This document shows positions 36,735 through 45,984 of a stretch of 64,000 nucleotides of DNA, piece by piece. This DNA is from Rathayibacter sp. SD072. Lineage in GTDB: Bacteria; Actinomycetota; Actinomycetes; Actinomycetales; Microbacteriaceae. Where the stretch lies: NCBI RefSeq assembly GCF_017355185.1, contig NZ_JADILJ010000012.1, positions 19,697-83,696 on the forward strand, written 5' to 3'. Each line of letters opens with the position of its first letter. Position 1 is the first letter of the stretch. The notes below the pieces were generated by a model, which was not told the DNA's origin, searched no databases, and worked only from the letters and a program-made list of their open reading frames with translations. The translations under genes were made by a program, and so were the position numbers.

Positions 36735-36843
36735 GATCTCGAGACGCCCGCTCCGCGAGCTGCTCCCTCAGCAGGCAGGGAGACCCGAGCTGAGCCGCGC
36801 CCCCTCATGCTGGTCGAGCGGCGCGCAGCGCGTGTCGAGACTC
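36735..36843. repeat. Two hairpin repeats in opposite orientation
   Basis: A forward copy (GATCTCGAGACGCCCGCT to GCTCCCTCAGCAGG) at 36735-36776 and a reverse copy (TGCTGGTCGAGCGGCGC to GTGTCGAGACTCC) at 36808-36843 lie just past the end of the long leftward uronate operon. The ~245-base gap holds no gene. Confidence 0.75.
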
Positions 36844-36856
36844 CGCGTGCCGCCGG

Positions 36857-37483
36857 TCATGCGCGGGTGGCGGCGAGCAGGGCGCCCAGGCGGTCGAGCT
36901 GGGCCGGGTCCTCGAGGGCGGAGCCGACGGCGGCGACGCGGACGCCGGCGTCGAGGTATTCCGAGACGTTGCCGGCGTCGAGTCCGCCGGTGGCGACGAA
37001 GCGGATCCCGGGGAACGGACCGCGGATGTGCGTGAACCAGCCCGCGCCGAGCCAGGTCGCCGGGAAGGCCTTCAACCAGGTGAGGCCGAGCGAGGCGGCG
37101 AGCTGCACCTCCGAGGGGGTCGCGACTCCGGGCAGCAGCGGGAGATCGACGGCGCGGGCGGCGGCGAGGATGCGCTGGTCGAGGCCCGGCGAGACGAGGT
37201 AGCCCGCGCCGGCCGCGCGGGCCGGCGCGACCTGCTCGGGTCGGACGATGGTGCCCGCTCCGACGGTCTTGCCGCGCTCCGCGCCGAGGCGCGCGACCTC
37301 GCGGAGGGCGACCTCGTCCTCCGCGGTCTGCAGCGGCACCTCCACCGAGTCGATGCCGAGGTCCCAGGCGGTGGTCGCGAGGGCGATCGAGCGCTCCCTG
37401 CCCATCCCGCGCAGGATCGCCATCAGCGGGGCGCCGGAGAACACGTCGTCGAACGGGCTGGTGGTGGGGGGCGTGATCGTCAT
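36857..37483 (-). CDS. eda: 2-keto-3-deoxy-6-phosphogluconate aldolase
   Basis: A 208-residue KDPG/KHG aldolase. The Schiff-base Lys is in TWLKAFPATWLG, the catalytic Glu region is GIDSVEVPLQTAED, and GAGTIVRPEQVAPARAAGAG and FVATGGLDAGNVSEYLDAG complete the barrel. The VEVPLQT motif differs from the common IEVTLRT. It cleaves KDPG to pyruvate and glyceraldehyde-3-phosphate, the last step of the pathway encoded upstream. ATG overlaps the kdgK stop. Confidence 0.92.
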   Translation of the reverse strand: MTITPPTTSPFDDVFSGAPLMAILRGMGRERSIALATTAWDLGIDSVEVPLQTAEDEVALREVARLGAERGKTVGAGTIVRPEQVAPARAAGAGYLVSPGLDQRILAAARAVDLPLLPGVATPSEVQLAASLGLTWLKAFPATWLGAGWFTHIRGPFPGIRFVATGGLDAGNVSEYLDAGVRVAAVGSALEDPAQLDRLGALLAATRA

Positions 37484-38400
37484 CGTCGTTCCGTTCTCTC
37501 ATCGAGGGAGTCGCCTGCTACCGCGAGGGTGAGGGCGGCGCGGTCGTGGCCGCGGCGCAGGCGCGCGCCGTGGTCGGCGCCCTGGAGCACGGCGGCCAGG
37601 TAGCCGCCGGCGAAGGCGTCGCCGGCGCCCACCGCGTCGAGCACCTCCACCTCGTGGGAGGGCTCGAAGACCGGAGTGCCGGCATCGGCCGAGAACACCG
37701 TCGCGCCGATGTGGCCGTCCTTGACGACGAGCTCGGCCACGTCCGGGAACATCGCGCGGACGTCCTGGGCGGTGCAGGACCCCCAGAGGGTCTCGGCCTC
37801 GTCGCGGCCGACGAAGACCACGTCGGCGAGGCGGGCGAGGTCGGCGAGGGCGGGAGCGGCGTCCGCGGCGTCCCACAGGGCCGCGCGGTGGTTCACGTCG
37901 ACGCTCACGGGGATCCCCAGCTCGCGGGCGCGCAGGGCGGCGCGGCGGAGGAACCGGGCCGCCGGCTCCGAGAGCGCGGCGGTGATGCCCGAGAGGTGCA
38001 GCAGCGCGACCCCGTCGAACGGAGCCGCGTCGGCGTCCGCCTCGTCGAGGCGGGAGGCGGCCGAACCGGAGCGGTAGTAGACGACGCCCCGCCCCGGGTC
38101 CTTCACGTACAGCCCGGTCGGGTGCTCCGGATCGGCGACCACGGAGGAGACGTCGATGCCGCGCGCGGACAGCTGGCGCAGCACGCGCTCGCCGAGCGCA
38201 TCCGCTCCGAGCCGGCTGTGCCAGCGGGCCGGCACTCCGAGGGCCGCCGCGTGCGCGAGCACGTTCGACTCGGCGCCGCCGGCGTCGACGAGGAACCCGC
38301 CCGCCTGCGCCACCGAGCCGTCCGTCGGCACGACCACGGCCATGGTCTCGCCCATGGCCAGCAGCACGCCGCGCGGGACCGCCGCTCCCGACGAGCTCAC
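37480..38400 (-). CDS. kdgK: 2-keto-3-deoxygluconate kinase (PfkB family)
   Basis: A 306-residue ribokinase-family sugar kinase. The first strand VLLAMGETMAVVVP is followed by GGAESNVLAHAAALG; the catalytic segment is EVLDAVGAGDAFAGGYLAAV with the Asp base. It phosphorylates 2-keto-3-deoxygluconate to KDPG, the substrate of the next enzyme. GTG at 38400 overlaps the kduI stop (GTGA). Assignment to KDG rather than another sugar rests on context. Confidence 0.85.
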   Translation of the reverse strand: MSSSGAAVPRGVLLAMGETMAVVVPTDGSVAQAGGFLVDAGGAESNVLAHAAALGVPARWHSRLGADALGERVLRQLSARGIDVSSVVADPEHPTGLYVKDPGRGVVYYRSGSAASRLDEADADAAPFDGVALLHLSGITAALSEPAARFLRRAALRARELGIPVSVDVNHRAALWDAADAAPALADLARLADVVFVGRDEAETLWGSCTAQDVRAMFPDVAELVVKDGHIGATVFSADAGTPVFEPSHEVEVLDAVGAGDAFAGGYLAAVLQGADHGARLRRGHDRAALTLAVAGDSLDERTERR

Positions 38401-39221
38401 GCCAGGTCGGCGACCGGCGCCGGATCCATGTCGTCGAAGGCCTGGTTCTCGCCGGCCATCGCCCAGACGAACGAGTACGCCGCGGTGCCGACTCCGGAGT
38501 GCAGCGACCAGCTCGGCGAGATGATGGCCTGGCGGTCGGCGACCACGAGGTGGCGCGTCTCCTGGCGCTCGCCGAGGAGGTGGATGACGCGGGCCTCCTC
38601 GGGCAGGTCGAAGTAGAGGTAGCACTCGGTGCGGCGGTCGTGCGTGTGCGCGGGCATCGTGTTCCACATCGAGCCCTCGTGCAGCGTCGTGACGCCCATG
38701 ACGATCTGGCAGCTGCGCACGCCGTTCTCGTGGATGTACTGGTTGAGAGTGCGGCGGTTGCTCGTGGCCTGATCGCCGAGCTCGCGCACGGTGCCCTCGC
38801 CCGGCGACACGAGCGCGGTCGGGTAGGCCGTGTGCGCGGGGGCCGAGAACAGGTAGAACTGCGCGGCTCCGTCGGCGTCCTCGAACGCCACCTTCTCGAT
38901 CCCGCGGCCCAGGTACAGGCAGGCGCCGGTGACGAGGGTGTAGGTCTCGCCGTCGGCGGTCACGGTGCCGGTCCCGCCGACGTTGATGACGCCCAGCTCG
39001 CGGTGCTCGAGGAAGGTCTCGCTGCGGATCTCCTCGTAGCCGGTCAGCTCGAGCCGCTTCCCGGCGGGCGTCGCTCCGCCCAGCACGATGCGGTCGTGGT
39101 GCGTGTAGACGAGGCGGATCTCGCCCTCGACGAAGATCTCGGGCACGAGGAAGTGCGAGCGGAGGTCCTCGGTGGTCATCCCGGGGATCTGCGAGGGGTT
39201 GGTGGCGTAGCGCTGGTCCAT
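38397..39221 (-). CDS. kduI: 5-dehydro-4-deoxy-D-glucuronate isomerase
   Basis: A 274-residue cupin of the KduI family. The start MDQRYATNPSQIPGMTTEDL and body HFLVPEIFVEGEIRLVYTHH are typical; metal ligands are in WNTMPAHTHDRRTECYLYFD and later SWSLHSGVGT. It converts 5-dehydro-4-deoxy-D-glucuronate to 3-deoxy-D-glycero-2,5-hexodiulosonate. AGGAG precedes the ATG at 39221; an earlier ATG at 39257 overlaps the kduD stop but lacks family sequence. Confidence 0.95.
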   Translation of the reverse strand: MDQRYATNPSQIPGMTTEDLRSHFLVPEIFVEGEIRLVYTHHDRIVLGGATPAGKRLELTGYEEIRSETFLEHRELGVINVGGTGTVTADGETYTLVTGACLYLGRGIEKVAFEDADGAAQFYLFSAPAHTAYPTALVSPGEGTVRELGDQATSNRRTLNQYIHENGVRSCQIVMGVTTLHEGSMWNTMPAHTHDRRTECYLYFDLPEEARVIHLLGERQETRHLVVADRQAIISPSWSLHSGVGTAAYSFVWAMAGENQAFDDMDPAPVADLA

Positions 39222-39253
39222 GTCGGAGGCTCCTGGGTCGCGGGTGGGAGGGG

Positions 39254-40018
39254 TCATCGCACGAGCCAGCCGCCGTCGACGGGGAGCACGGTCCCGGTGA
39301 CGTAGGCCGACGCGTCGGAGGCGAGGAAGACGAAGGCGCCCTGCAGGTCGGCGGGGAGTCCCCAGCGTCCGGCGGGGATGCGGGCGAGGATCGCGGCGTC
39401 GCGCGCGGCGTCGGCGCGCAGGGCCGCGGTGTTGTCGGTGGCGAGGTAGCCGGGGGCGATCGCGTTGACGGTCACTCCGGAGGCGGCCCACTCGTTGGCG
39501 AACGCCTTCGTGAGTCCCGCCACGGCGTGCTTGGAGGCGGTGTACCCGGGCACGGTGATGCCGCCCTGGAACGACAGCATCGACGCGACGCTGATGATCC
39601 GGCCGGAGCCCTGCGCGATCATCCGGCGGCCGGCCGCCTGCGTCAGGTGGAACACCGAGTCGAGGTTCACGCGGAGCACCTCGTCCCAGTCGGAGGCGCT
39701 GTGCTCGGCGGCCGGGGCGCGCTTGATGGTGCCCGCGTTGTTGACGAGCACGTCGATCCGCCCGAGCCCGTCGACGGCCTCGTCGATCGCCGAGTGCAGC
39801 TCGTCGGCGCTCGCCGCGGCGAAGTCGCGGCGGATCAGCACGACCCGGCGGCCCAGCGCCCGGATCGCCTCGGCCGTCCCGGAGGCGTCGCCGCGGTCGA
39901 CCAGGGCGATGTCGGCTCCGGCCTCGGCGAGGGCCAGGGCGGCTCCGCGGCCGATGCCCTTGCTGGTGCCGGTGACGACGGCGACGCGGCCGTCGAGTCG
40001 GAAGCTGTCGAGGATCAT
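39254..40018 (-). CDS. kduD: 2-deoxy-D-gluconate 3-dehydrogenase / KduD (SDR)
   Basis: A 254-residue short-chain dehydrogenase. Cofactor motif VVTGTSKGIGRGAALALAEA, NNAGTIKRAPAAEHS, catalytic Ser (SVASMLSFQGG) and Tyr-Lys (PGYTASKHAVAGLTKAFANE). The NAGTIKRAPA and SMLSFQGGI segments are specific to KduD. It reduces the KduI product to 2-keto-3-deoxygluconate. Confidence 0.93.
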   Translation of the reverse strand: MILDSFRLDGRVAVVTGTSKGIGRGAALALAEAGADIALVDRGDASGTAEAIRALGRRVVLIRRDFAAASADELHSAIDEAVDGLGRIDVLVNNAGTIKRAPAAEHSASDWDEVLRVNLDSVFHLTQAAGRRMIAQGSGRIISVASMLSFQGGITVPGYTASKHAVAGLTKAFANEWAASGVTVNAIAPGYLATDNTAALRADAARDAAILARIPAGRWGLPADLQGAFVFLASDASAYVTGTVLPVDGGWLVR

Positions 40019-40866
40019 CGTCCTGCCTTTCGGAAGAGGGTCGTGAGCGAGCCGAGGCCGTCGACGCGCACGGTGACGGAGTCGCCGTCGGCCAGCGGGC
40101 GGTGCGCGGCGAGCGCGTCGGGCAGCTTCTGCGGGCTGCCGGTCGAGATCACGTCGCCGGGCTCGAGGGTGAGGCCCTCGCTGAGGTGGTGGACGAGCGC
40201 CGCCATCGTGAAGACGAGGTCGGCGGTGCTCTGCGAGACGGTGATCCGCCCCTCCCGCTCCACCTCGACACGCAGGTCCTGCGGGTCGGGCACGTCGTCG
40301 GGAGTGACGAGCCAGGGCCCCAGCGGAGCGAAGCCGTCGGAGCACTTGCCGAGGGTCCACTGGCTCGAGCGGCCCTGCCAGGTGCGCTCCGAGACGTCGT
40401 TCATCAGCGAGTAGCCGCCGATGTGCGCGGCGGCCTGCTCGAGCGGGATGTCTCGGCCCGCGCGGCCGATCACGAGGGCGATCTCGCCCTCGTAGTCGAC
40501 GTCGGAGGCGGTCGCCGGCAGGGTCACGGGGTCGCCCGGCGCCGAGAGCGTGTTGGGCGTCTTCACGAAGACGTCGGGAGTCGTCGGGACCGGCCGGTCC
40601 TCTCCTCCGCTGGGCACGTGGCCGCGGTAGTTGTAGCCGATGCAGAGGATCTTGCCCGGCACGACCGGCGGCAGCAGGCGCAGGGAGTCGAGTCGCGGGA
40701 GGTCGTCGCCGGACGCGGCCCCGGCGCGCTCGCGGGCGTCGGCGAGGAGCGCGTCGTCCGCGAGCAGGTCGCTCACGGGCAGCGCGCCCAGGTCGAGCAC
40801 GCGGTCGCCGTCGACGACGACGCCGGTGCGGTCGCCGTCGGGCGAGGAGTAGCGGAGGAGTCTCAC
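40015..40866 (-). CDS. Fumarylacetoacetate hydrolase family protein
   Basis: A 283-residue FAH-superfamily enzyme. Metal and active-site segments are KILCIGYNYRGH, DVDYEGEIALVIGRAGRDI, GYSLMNDVSERTWQGRSSQW and GDVISTGSP. Members hydrolyse or decarboxylate beta-keto acids. Its role among kdu genes is not obvious; it could handle a keto-deoxy sugar acid by-product. GTG at 40866 overlaps the GH88 stop (GTGA); ATG at 40881 is an alternative. Confidence 0.88.
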   Translation of the reverse strand: MRLLRYSSPDGDRTGVVVDGDRVLDLGALPVSDLLADDALLADARERAGAASGDDLPRLDSLRLLPPVVPGKILCIGYNYRGHVPSGGEDRPVPTTPDVFVKTPNTLSAPGDPVTLPATASDVDYEGEIALVIGRAGRDIPLEQAAAHIGGYSLMNDVSERTWQGRSSQWTLGKCSDGFAPLGPWLVTPDDVPDPQDLRVEVEREGRITVSQSTADLVFTMAALVHHLSEGLTLEPGDVISTGSPQKLPDALAAHRPLADGDSVTVRVDGLGSLTTLFRKAGR

Positions 40867-42041
40867 CAGTAGGGCCGCCATTCCGGTCGCGAGGCGCGCA
40901 CGAGCGCCTCCAGGTAGAAGTAGTCGCCCCAGAGGGTGCCCTCGTCGACGCCCACGTCCTTCGGCAGGTCGTAGACGCTGTGCAGCAGGACCGTGTCGGC
41001 CGACTCGGGGGTCGAGGGGGCGCAGTGCTCGATCAGGGCGGCGAGCAGCTCGTGCGCCGACCGGCGCCAGTGCTCGGCGCGCTCCTCGTCGCTCTCCACG
41101 GAGGCGAGCTCGAAGAGCCCGCAGACCGCGATCGCCGCGGCGGAGCTGTCGCGCGGGGCGTCGCTCCCGTCGGTGTAGACGAGGTCCCAGTAGGGCACGA
41201 GGTCGGCCGGGAGGTGCGCGAGGAAGTAGTCGGCGCACGCACGCGAGGCCTCCAGCACCGCCGGATCGCCCGAGACGCGGTGGTTCATCGCGAAGCCGTA
41301 GATCCCCCAGGCCTGACCGCGGGCCCAGCAGGAGTCGTCGAAGGCGCCCTGCTCGGTGCCGCCGTGCAGCGGCTCCCCGGTCTCGGCGTTCCAGTAGAAG
41401 GTGTGGAAGGTCGAGTGGTCCGGGCGGAGGATGTGCGTGCGCAGCGCCTCGACGTGGCGGCGCACGGCCTCGGCCTTGTGCGCGTCGCCCGTCTGCTCGG
41501 CCGCCCAGGTCAGCAGCGGCATGTTCATGAGGGAGTCGATGATGGTCCGACCGCGCTGCGCGGGATCGCGGAGGTCGCCCCAGGCCTGCACGATGCCCGC
41601 GTTCTCGAGGAACCGCGTCATCAGCACGTCGGCGGCGGCCAGCGCGGTCGAGCGGCCCAGGGGGTCCTCGAGCAGTCGCCACGGCGCGACGGCCGAGAGC
41701 GTGTAGAGGAAGCCGAGGTCGTGGGTGTCGAGGTCCTCGCCCTCCCGGAGGCGCCGGGCGAAGTCCTCGAGGTGGCCGGCGGCCGCGCCGCGGAACACCT
41801 CCTCGCCGGTGAGCTCCCACGCGATCCACTGCATGCCCGGCCAGAAGCTGGTGGTCCAGCCGCGGTTGGCCCCGGCCGCGAACCCGGTCGTCGCCGGCCT
41901 CAGCTCGTACCGGCCGTCGACGGTGGTGTCGTCCGGGTAGGCGCTGCCGAACCGCTCGATCATGCGGCGCACGACCTCGAGCGCATCGGCCAGGGCCCGC
42001 TCCGTCGTCGTCCTCGCGGAGGACGGGTGGGTGGTGGTCAT
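40863..42041 (-). CDS. Unsaturated glucuronyl hydrolase (GH88)
   Basis: A 392-residue (alpha/alpha)6-barrel enzyme. The segments GWTTSFWPGMQWIAWELTGE, DTHDLGFLYTLSA (catalytic Asp region), RTIIDSLMNMPLLTWAAEQT (second Asp) and DSCWARGQAWGIYGFAMNHR, HLPADLVPYWDLVY are characteristic of GH88. It hydrates the 4,5-double bond of a terminal unsaturated uronate, releasing 5-dehydro-4-deoxy-glucuronate for KduI. No signal peptide: cytoplasmic. It links the lyase encoded across the divergent promoter to the kdu genes. Confidence 0.93.
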   Translation of the reverse strand: MTTTHPSSARTTTERALADALEVVRRMIERFGSAYPDDTTVDGRYELRPATTGFAAGANRGWTTSFWPGMQWIAWELTGEEVFRGAAAGHLEDFARRLREGEDLDTHDLGFLYTLSAVAPWRLLEDPLGRSTALAAADVLMTRFLENAGIVQAWGDLRDPAQRGRTIIDSLMNMPLLTWAAEQTGDAHKAEAVRRHVEALRTHILRPDHSTFHTFYWNAETGEPLHGGTEQGAFDDSCWARGQAWGIYGFAMNHRVSGDPAVLEASRACADYFLAHLPADLVPYWDLVYTDGSDAPRDSSAAAIAVCGLFELASVESDEERAEHWRRSAHELLAALIEHCAPSTPESADTVLLHSVYDLPKDVGVDEGTLWGDYFYLEALVRASRPEWRPYW

Positions 42042-42064
42042 GACGGTCTGTCCTTCGTCGTGGC

Positions 42065-42736
42065 TCACGCGGCGACCGGCTGGTCGGCGGGGAGGGCGGG
42101 CAGGAGGGTGTAGCGCGCGTCGGCCCAGACGAGGTACAGGGCGGGCGCCGCCGAGACGCCGAGGGCGAGGGCCGGCGAGAGGGTGAAGAGGTACGCCTGG
42201 AAGGCGAGGACCAGCAGCGACACGAGGGTCAGGTGCCAGCGGCGGGCCGCGAGGATCAGCGAGATCCGCAGGGTGCGCAGCAGCGCGGCTCCGGGGGCCT
42301 CGATCAGGGCGACCAGCACGACCGGGGCGGTGCCGACGACGAGCAGCACGACGATCAGGAGGAGCGGTACGACGACCACTCCGATCTGCGACGTCGAGAG
42401 GAACCGCACGTCGACCAGCGCGATCGCGGCGACCGCGGTGGCCACGGCCGCGAGGGCCAGGGTGCGCCCCCAGCCCTGCCGCCAGGCGGCCCAGAAGGTG
42501 CGGACGACCCGGGTCCCGCCCCGGCCGTGCTCGGCGAAGACCGCGAAGGCTCCGCGGACGGCCGGCGCGCACAGCGGCAGGGCCGCCGCGAGCAGCGGCC
42601 ACGACCGCGCCGGGTCGGTGGTGATCAGCAGCAGCACGAGGGGCAGGCAGCCGATCACGAGCAGCACGTTGGTCGTGAGGATGAGGTGGACGACGCCGAA
42701 GAGCGAGGCGTAGAGGCCGTGCGGGATGCGGCGCAT
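42065..42736 (-). CDS. DUF624 (YesL-like) membrane protein
   Basis: A 223-residue protein with five or six helices (HLILTTNVLLVIGCLPLVLL; LALAAVATAVAAIALVDVRF; GVVVVPLLLIVVLLVVGTAP). The N terminus PHGLYASLFGVVHLI and a PAVRGAFAVFAEHGRG loop match DUF624. In Bacillus similar genes (yesL, yteU) sit in pectin/rhamnogalacturonan oligosaccharide import operons; the role is unknown, perhaps an accessory to the permeases next to it. Confidence 0.8.
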   Translation of the reverse strand: MRRIPHGLYASLFGVVHLILTTNVLLVIGCLPLVLLLITTDPARSWPLLAAALPLCAPAVRGAFAVFAEHGRGGTRVVRTFWAAWRQGWGRTLALAAVATAVAAIALVDVRFLSTSQIGVVVVPLLLIVVLLVVGTAPVVLVALIEAPGAALLRTLRISLILAARRWHLTLVSLLVLAFQAYLFTLSPALALGVSAAPALYLVWADARYTLLPALPADQPVAA

Positions 42737-42737
42737 C

Positions 42738-43652
42738 TCAGCCCTTCAATCCGCTGGTCGCGATGCCCTCGACGAAGTACTTCTGACCGAGCAGGAAGAC
42801 CACGGCGATGGGGATCACCGAGATGACCAGGCCCGCGAACAGCAGCGCGTAGTTGGCGTCGTAGAGGGTGCTGACGAAGCTCTGCAGCCCGAGCTGGATC
42901 GTCCAGAGGTCGGGGTTGCGGAGGTAAATCAGTGGTCCGAGGTAGTCGTTCCAGGTGGCGACGAAGGTGAGCAGGGTGAGGCTCGCGATCGCGGGGATCG
43001 ACAGCGGCACCATGATCCGCGCCCAGATGCCGTACTCGCTCAGGCCGTCCAGGCGCGCGGCCTCCGAGAGCTCCTCGGGGATCGTCTCGTAGAACTGCTT
43101 CATCAGGAACACGCCGAACGCGCCGAACGCCTGGATGAGGATGATCGCCCAGAGGGTGTTCGACACCTTCAGGTTCGACAGCAGGATGAACTGCGGGATC
43201 ATGTACGACTGCCACGGCACCGCGATGGTGCCGATGTAGACCAGGAACAGCACGTCGCGACCGGGGAACCGCATCCGCGAGAAGCCGTAGGCCGCGAACG
43301 AGCCGGTGAGCACCTGGAGCACGGTCACGACGACCGCCAGGATCAGCGTGTTCCGGATCCACGTGAGCATCCCGGACTGCGCCCAGATGTCGACGTAGTT
43401 GTTCCAGACCCAGGTGTCGGGCACCCACTTCACGGGCACCGAGAAGACGTCGTTCGGCGTCTTGAGCGAGCTCATGATCATCCAGAAGAACGGCAGCAGC
43501 AGCGCGGCCGCGGCGAGGATCATCACGGCGTAGCCGAGCAGACGGCCCACGCGCGACAGGGTGGAGCGGCCGGCGGTCTTCCGGCGCGGCGCGAGCGGCT
43601 CGTCGACGCGCGGCAGGACGGGAGCGCCCTCGGGGATCAGCAGTCCGGTCAT
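42738..43652 (-). CDS. Oligosaccharide ABC transporter permease (MalG/YtcP type)
   Basis: A 304-residue permease with six helices; EAA loop ELSEAARLDGLSEYGIWARI and C terminus YFVEGIATSGLKG. ATG overlaps the partner permease stop. It is followed one base later by the DUF624 gene. Confidence 0.92.
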   Translation of the reverse strand: MTGLLIPEGAPVLPRVDEPLAPRRKTAGRSTLSRVGRLLGYAVMILAAAALLLPFFWMIMSSLKTPNDVFSVPVKWVPDTWVWNNYVDIWAQSGMLTWIRNTLILAVVVTVLQVLTGSFAAYGFSRMRFPGRDVLFLVYIGTIAVPWQSYMIPQFILLSNLKVSNTLWAIILIQAFGAFGVFLMKQFYETIPEELSEAARLDGLSEYGIWARIMVPLSIPAIASLTLLTFVATWNDYLGPLIYLRNPDLWTIQLGLQSFVSTLYDANYALLFAGLVISVIPIAVVFLLGQKYFVEGIATSGLKG

Positions 43653-44584
43653 CGGGACTCACTCCTTCTGTTGAGGAAGAACTGCACGAGCGTGACGACG
43701 ATGCAGAGCAGGAAGAGGACCACCGAGACCGCCGACGCGTAGCCGAACTGGTTCTCCTGGAAGCCCTTCTGGTAGATGAACTGCGAGAGGACGAGAGTGG
43801 CCTGGCCGGGCCCGCCCTGGGTCATCACCAGGATCAGATCGAAGATCTTGAACGAGTTGATGGTCAGCATCACGGTGACGAAGAACGTGGTCGGCCGCAG
43901 GCACGGGATCGTCACGTTCACGAAGCGCTGCCAGACGGACGCGCCGTCGACGCGAGCCGCCTCGTGGAGCTCGCGGGGCACCGTCTGCAGGCCGGCGAGG
44001 AACAGGATCATGTAGTAGCCCATGTCGCGCCAGGTGCTGATGATGACGACGGCGGGCATCGCCCACTCCGACGACGTCAGCCACCCGGGCGGGCTCGAGA
44101 AGCCGACCGCGCGGAGGATCTCGTTGATCGGCCCGTACTCGGGGCTGAAGAGCAGGTTCCACACGACGGCGATCGCGACGATCGACGTGATGTAGGGGAA
44201 GAACGCGGCGGTGCGGAAGAAGGCGACGCCGCGGAGCTTGTTGTTGAGCAGCAGCGCGAGCCCGAGCGAGACGATCAGCGTCAGAGGGATGTGCAGCGCG
44301 GCGTAGTAGAGCGTGTTGGTCAGCGCGATGCGGAAGCTGCCGTCGCCGAGCAGGCGCTGGAAGTTCGCGAGCCCGACCCAGTTCGCCTGGCCGAAGACGT
44401 TCCAGTCGGTGAGCGACATGTAGAAGAGCGTGATCACCGGCACGAGCGTGAGCGCCGCGAAGCCGAGGAAGTTCGGGAGGATGAAGGTGTACCCGATGAG
44501 GGTGTTCCTCACCGCGTACGCGGAGCGGCGTCGTTTCGGCGGCGGTGTCGACGTGCCGGCGTCGGCGGCGGCGAGGGTCGTCAT
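43649..44584 (-). CDS. Oligosaccharide ABC transporter permease (MalF type)
   Basis: A 311-residue permease; first helix YTFILPNFLGFAALTLVPVI; EAA loop ELHEAARVDGASVWQRFVNV; ends in RRSESR. It starts 95 bases after the binding-protein stop. The cluster has no ATPase. Confidence 0.92.
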   Translation of the reverse strand: MTTLAAADAGTSTPPPKRRRSAYAVRNTLIGYTFILPNFLGFAALTLVPVITLFYMSLTDWNVFGQANWVGLANFQRLLGDGSFRIALTNTLYYAALHIPLTLIVSLGLALLLNNKLRGVAFFRTAAFFPYITSIVAIAVVWNLLFSPEYGPINEILRAVGFSSPPGWLTSSEWAMPAVVIISTWRDMGYYMILFLAGLQTVPRELHEAARVDGASVWQRFVNVTIPCLRPTTFFVTVMLTINSFKIFDLILVMTQGGPGQATLVLSQFIYQKGFQENQFGYASAVSVVLFLLCIVVTLVQFFLNRRSESR

Positions 44585-44679
44585 GAGACCTCCAAGGTCT
44601 GGGCAGGGCTGGGGCTGGGGCTGTGCCGGGGTCGAGCGGAGGCGGTGGCCGGCCGGGGTCGGCCGGCCACCGCGGGGAG

Positions 44680-45984
44680 TCAGTCGGTGCCGACTTCGTT
44701 CTTCACGCGGTCGTCCGCCGACTTCACGGCGTCCTCGATGCTCGCGGAGCCCGAGAGGACCGAGGTGTGCAGGTCGAGCAGGATGTTCTGCACGGCCGCG
44801 GTCTTGGCCGAGGTGGGGTTCTCCGGCTTGGTGTCGTGCTCGGACCAGGCGGTCTTCGACAGCTCGTCGGTGGGCGCGCCCTCGACGGCGAAGTAGGCCT
44901 CGGCCACCGCGTCACTGGTGAGCGCCGGGGTGATGCCGAGCGACGCGACGACCTCCGCGCCCTCCTCGCTCGCGGCGAACTCGAGGAACTCCTTGGCGGC
45001 GGCCGCCTTCGAGTCGTCGATGTTCGCGTTGATGCCGAAGCCGGTCGGGTCGCCGAAGGTCACCGGGGTGTCGCCCTCGCCGGTCGTCGACTCGTCGAAC
45101 TGCGGGATCGGGGCGATGCCCCAGTTGAAGGTGTCGGAGTCGCCCGACTTCTGCTGGGCGATCAGCGACGCGACGAACCAGGTGCCCATCGGCATCATCG
45201 CGGCGTTCTGCTTGCCGAACTCGGCCTGGTAGGTGAGCTTGTTGGCGACGACGGTGTTGTAGTCGACCTGCGCGCCGGCGTCCTGCAGCGCGAGGACGCG
45301 CTCGTAGTACGGCTCGAGGTAGCTGTAGTCGCCGCCGAGGATGTTGACGTCGGGGGTCTGCGCGGCCGCGAAGCCCTGCACGGTCGACTGCCAGCTGTGG
45401 CCGTAGGTGCCGTTCGCGGCGCTGCCGGCGGCCGAGAGCGCGGTCTTCAGCGACTCGGCGTTCGACTCGTAGTCGTCCCAGGTCCAGGAGCCGTCGGGGT
45501 ACGCGACGCCGGCCTGGTCGAAGAGGTCCTTGTTGTAGAAGAGGACCCACGAGTCCTGGCGGTAGGGGGTCGCCCACTGCTTGTCGTCGACCTCGTAGGC
45601 CTCCGCTCCGCCGATCGACTCGGGGATCTCGACGTCCGAGACGTCCATCAGCTGCCCGCCCGACTGGTAGGTGACGACGTTCTTCACGTTCTTCTGCGTG
45701 ATGATGTCGGGCCCGCTGCCGGCCGCGAGGTCCGCGGTCATCAGGGTGTCGTAGTTGGTCGCGTCGTACTCCTTGACCTCGACCGTGACGTCGGGGTCCT
45801 TCTCGTGGAACGCGTCGGCGAGCGCCTGGAACTCCGGAGTCGTGCTCAGGCTCCAGCCGGAGAGGCTGAGCGTGATCGGGCCCTCGGCAGCGGGTGCGTC
45901 GCCGCCCCCGCCTCCGCTCGAGCAGGCGGTGAGGGACAGGGCGGCGACCAGGGCCACTCCAGCGGCGGTGAATCTTCTCTTCAT
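44680..45984 (-). CDS. Oligosaccharide ABC transporter substrate-binding lipoprotein
   Basis: A 434-residue family-1 binding protein. Signal peptide KRRFTAAGVALVAALSLTAC ends at the lipobox Cys; ITLSLSGWSLSTTPEFQALA, MTADLAAGSGPDIITQKN and FEFAA-type late segments are typical. AAGGAG lies close before ATG, which overlaps the DUF2264 stop (ATGA). It would capture uronate-containing oligosaccharides. Confidence 0.92.
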   Translation of the reverse strand: MKRRFTAAGVALVAALSLTACSSGGGGGDAPAAEGPITLSLSGWSLSTTPEFQALADAFHEKDPDVTVEVKEYDATNYDTLMTADLAAGSGPDIITQKNVKNVVTYQSGGQLMDVSDVEIPESIGGAEAYEVDDKQWATPYRQDSWVLFYNKDLFDQAGVAYPDGSWTWDDYESNAESLKTALSAAGSAANGTYGHSWQSTVQGFAAAQTPDVNILGGDYSYLEPYYERVLALQDAGAQVDYNTVVANKLTYQAEFGKQNAAMMPMGTWFVASLIAQQKSGDSDTFNWGIAPIPQFDESTTGEGDTPVTFGDPTGFGINANIDDSKAAAAKEFLEFAASEEGAEVVASLGITPALTSDAVAEAYFAVEGAPTDELSKTAWSEHDTKPENPTSAKTAAVQNILLDLHTSVLSGSASIEDAVKSADDRVKNEVGTD

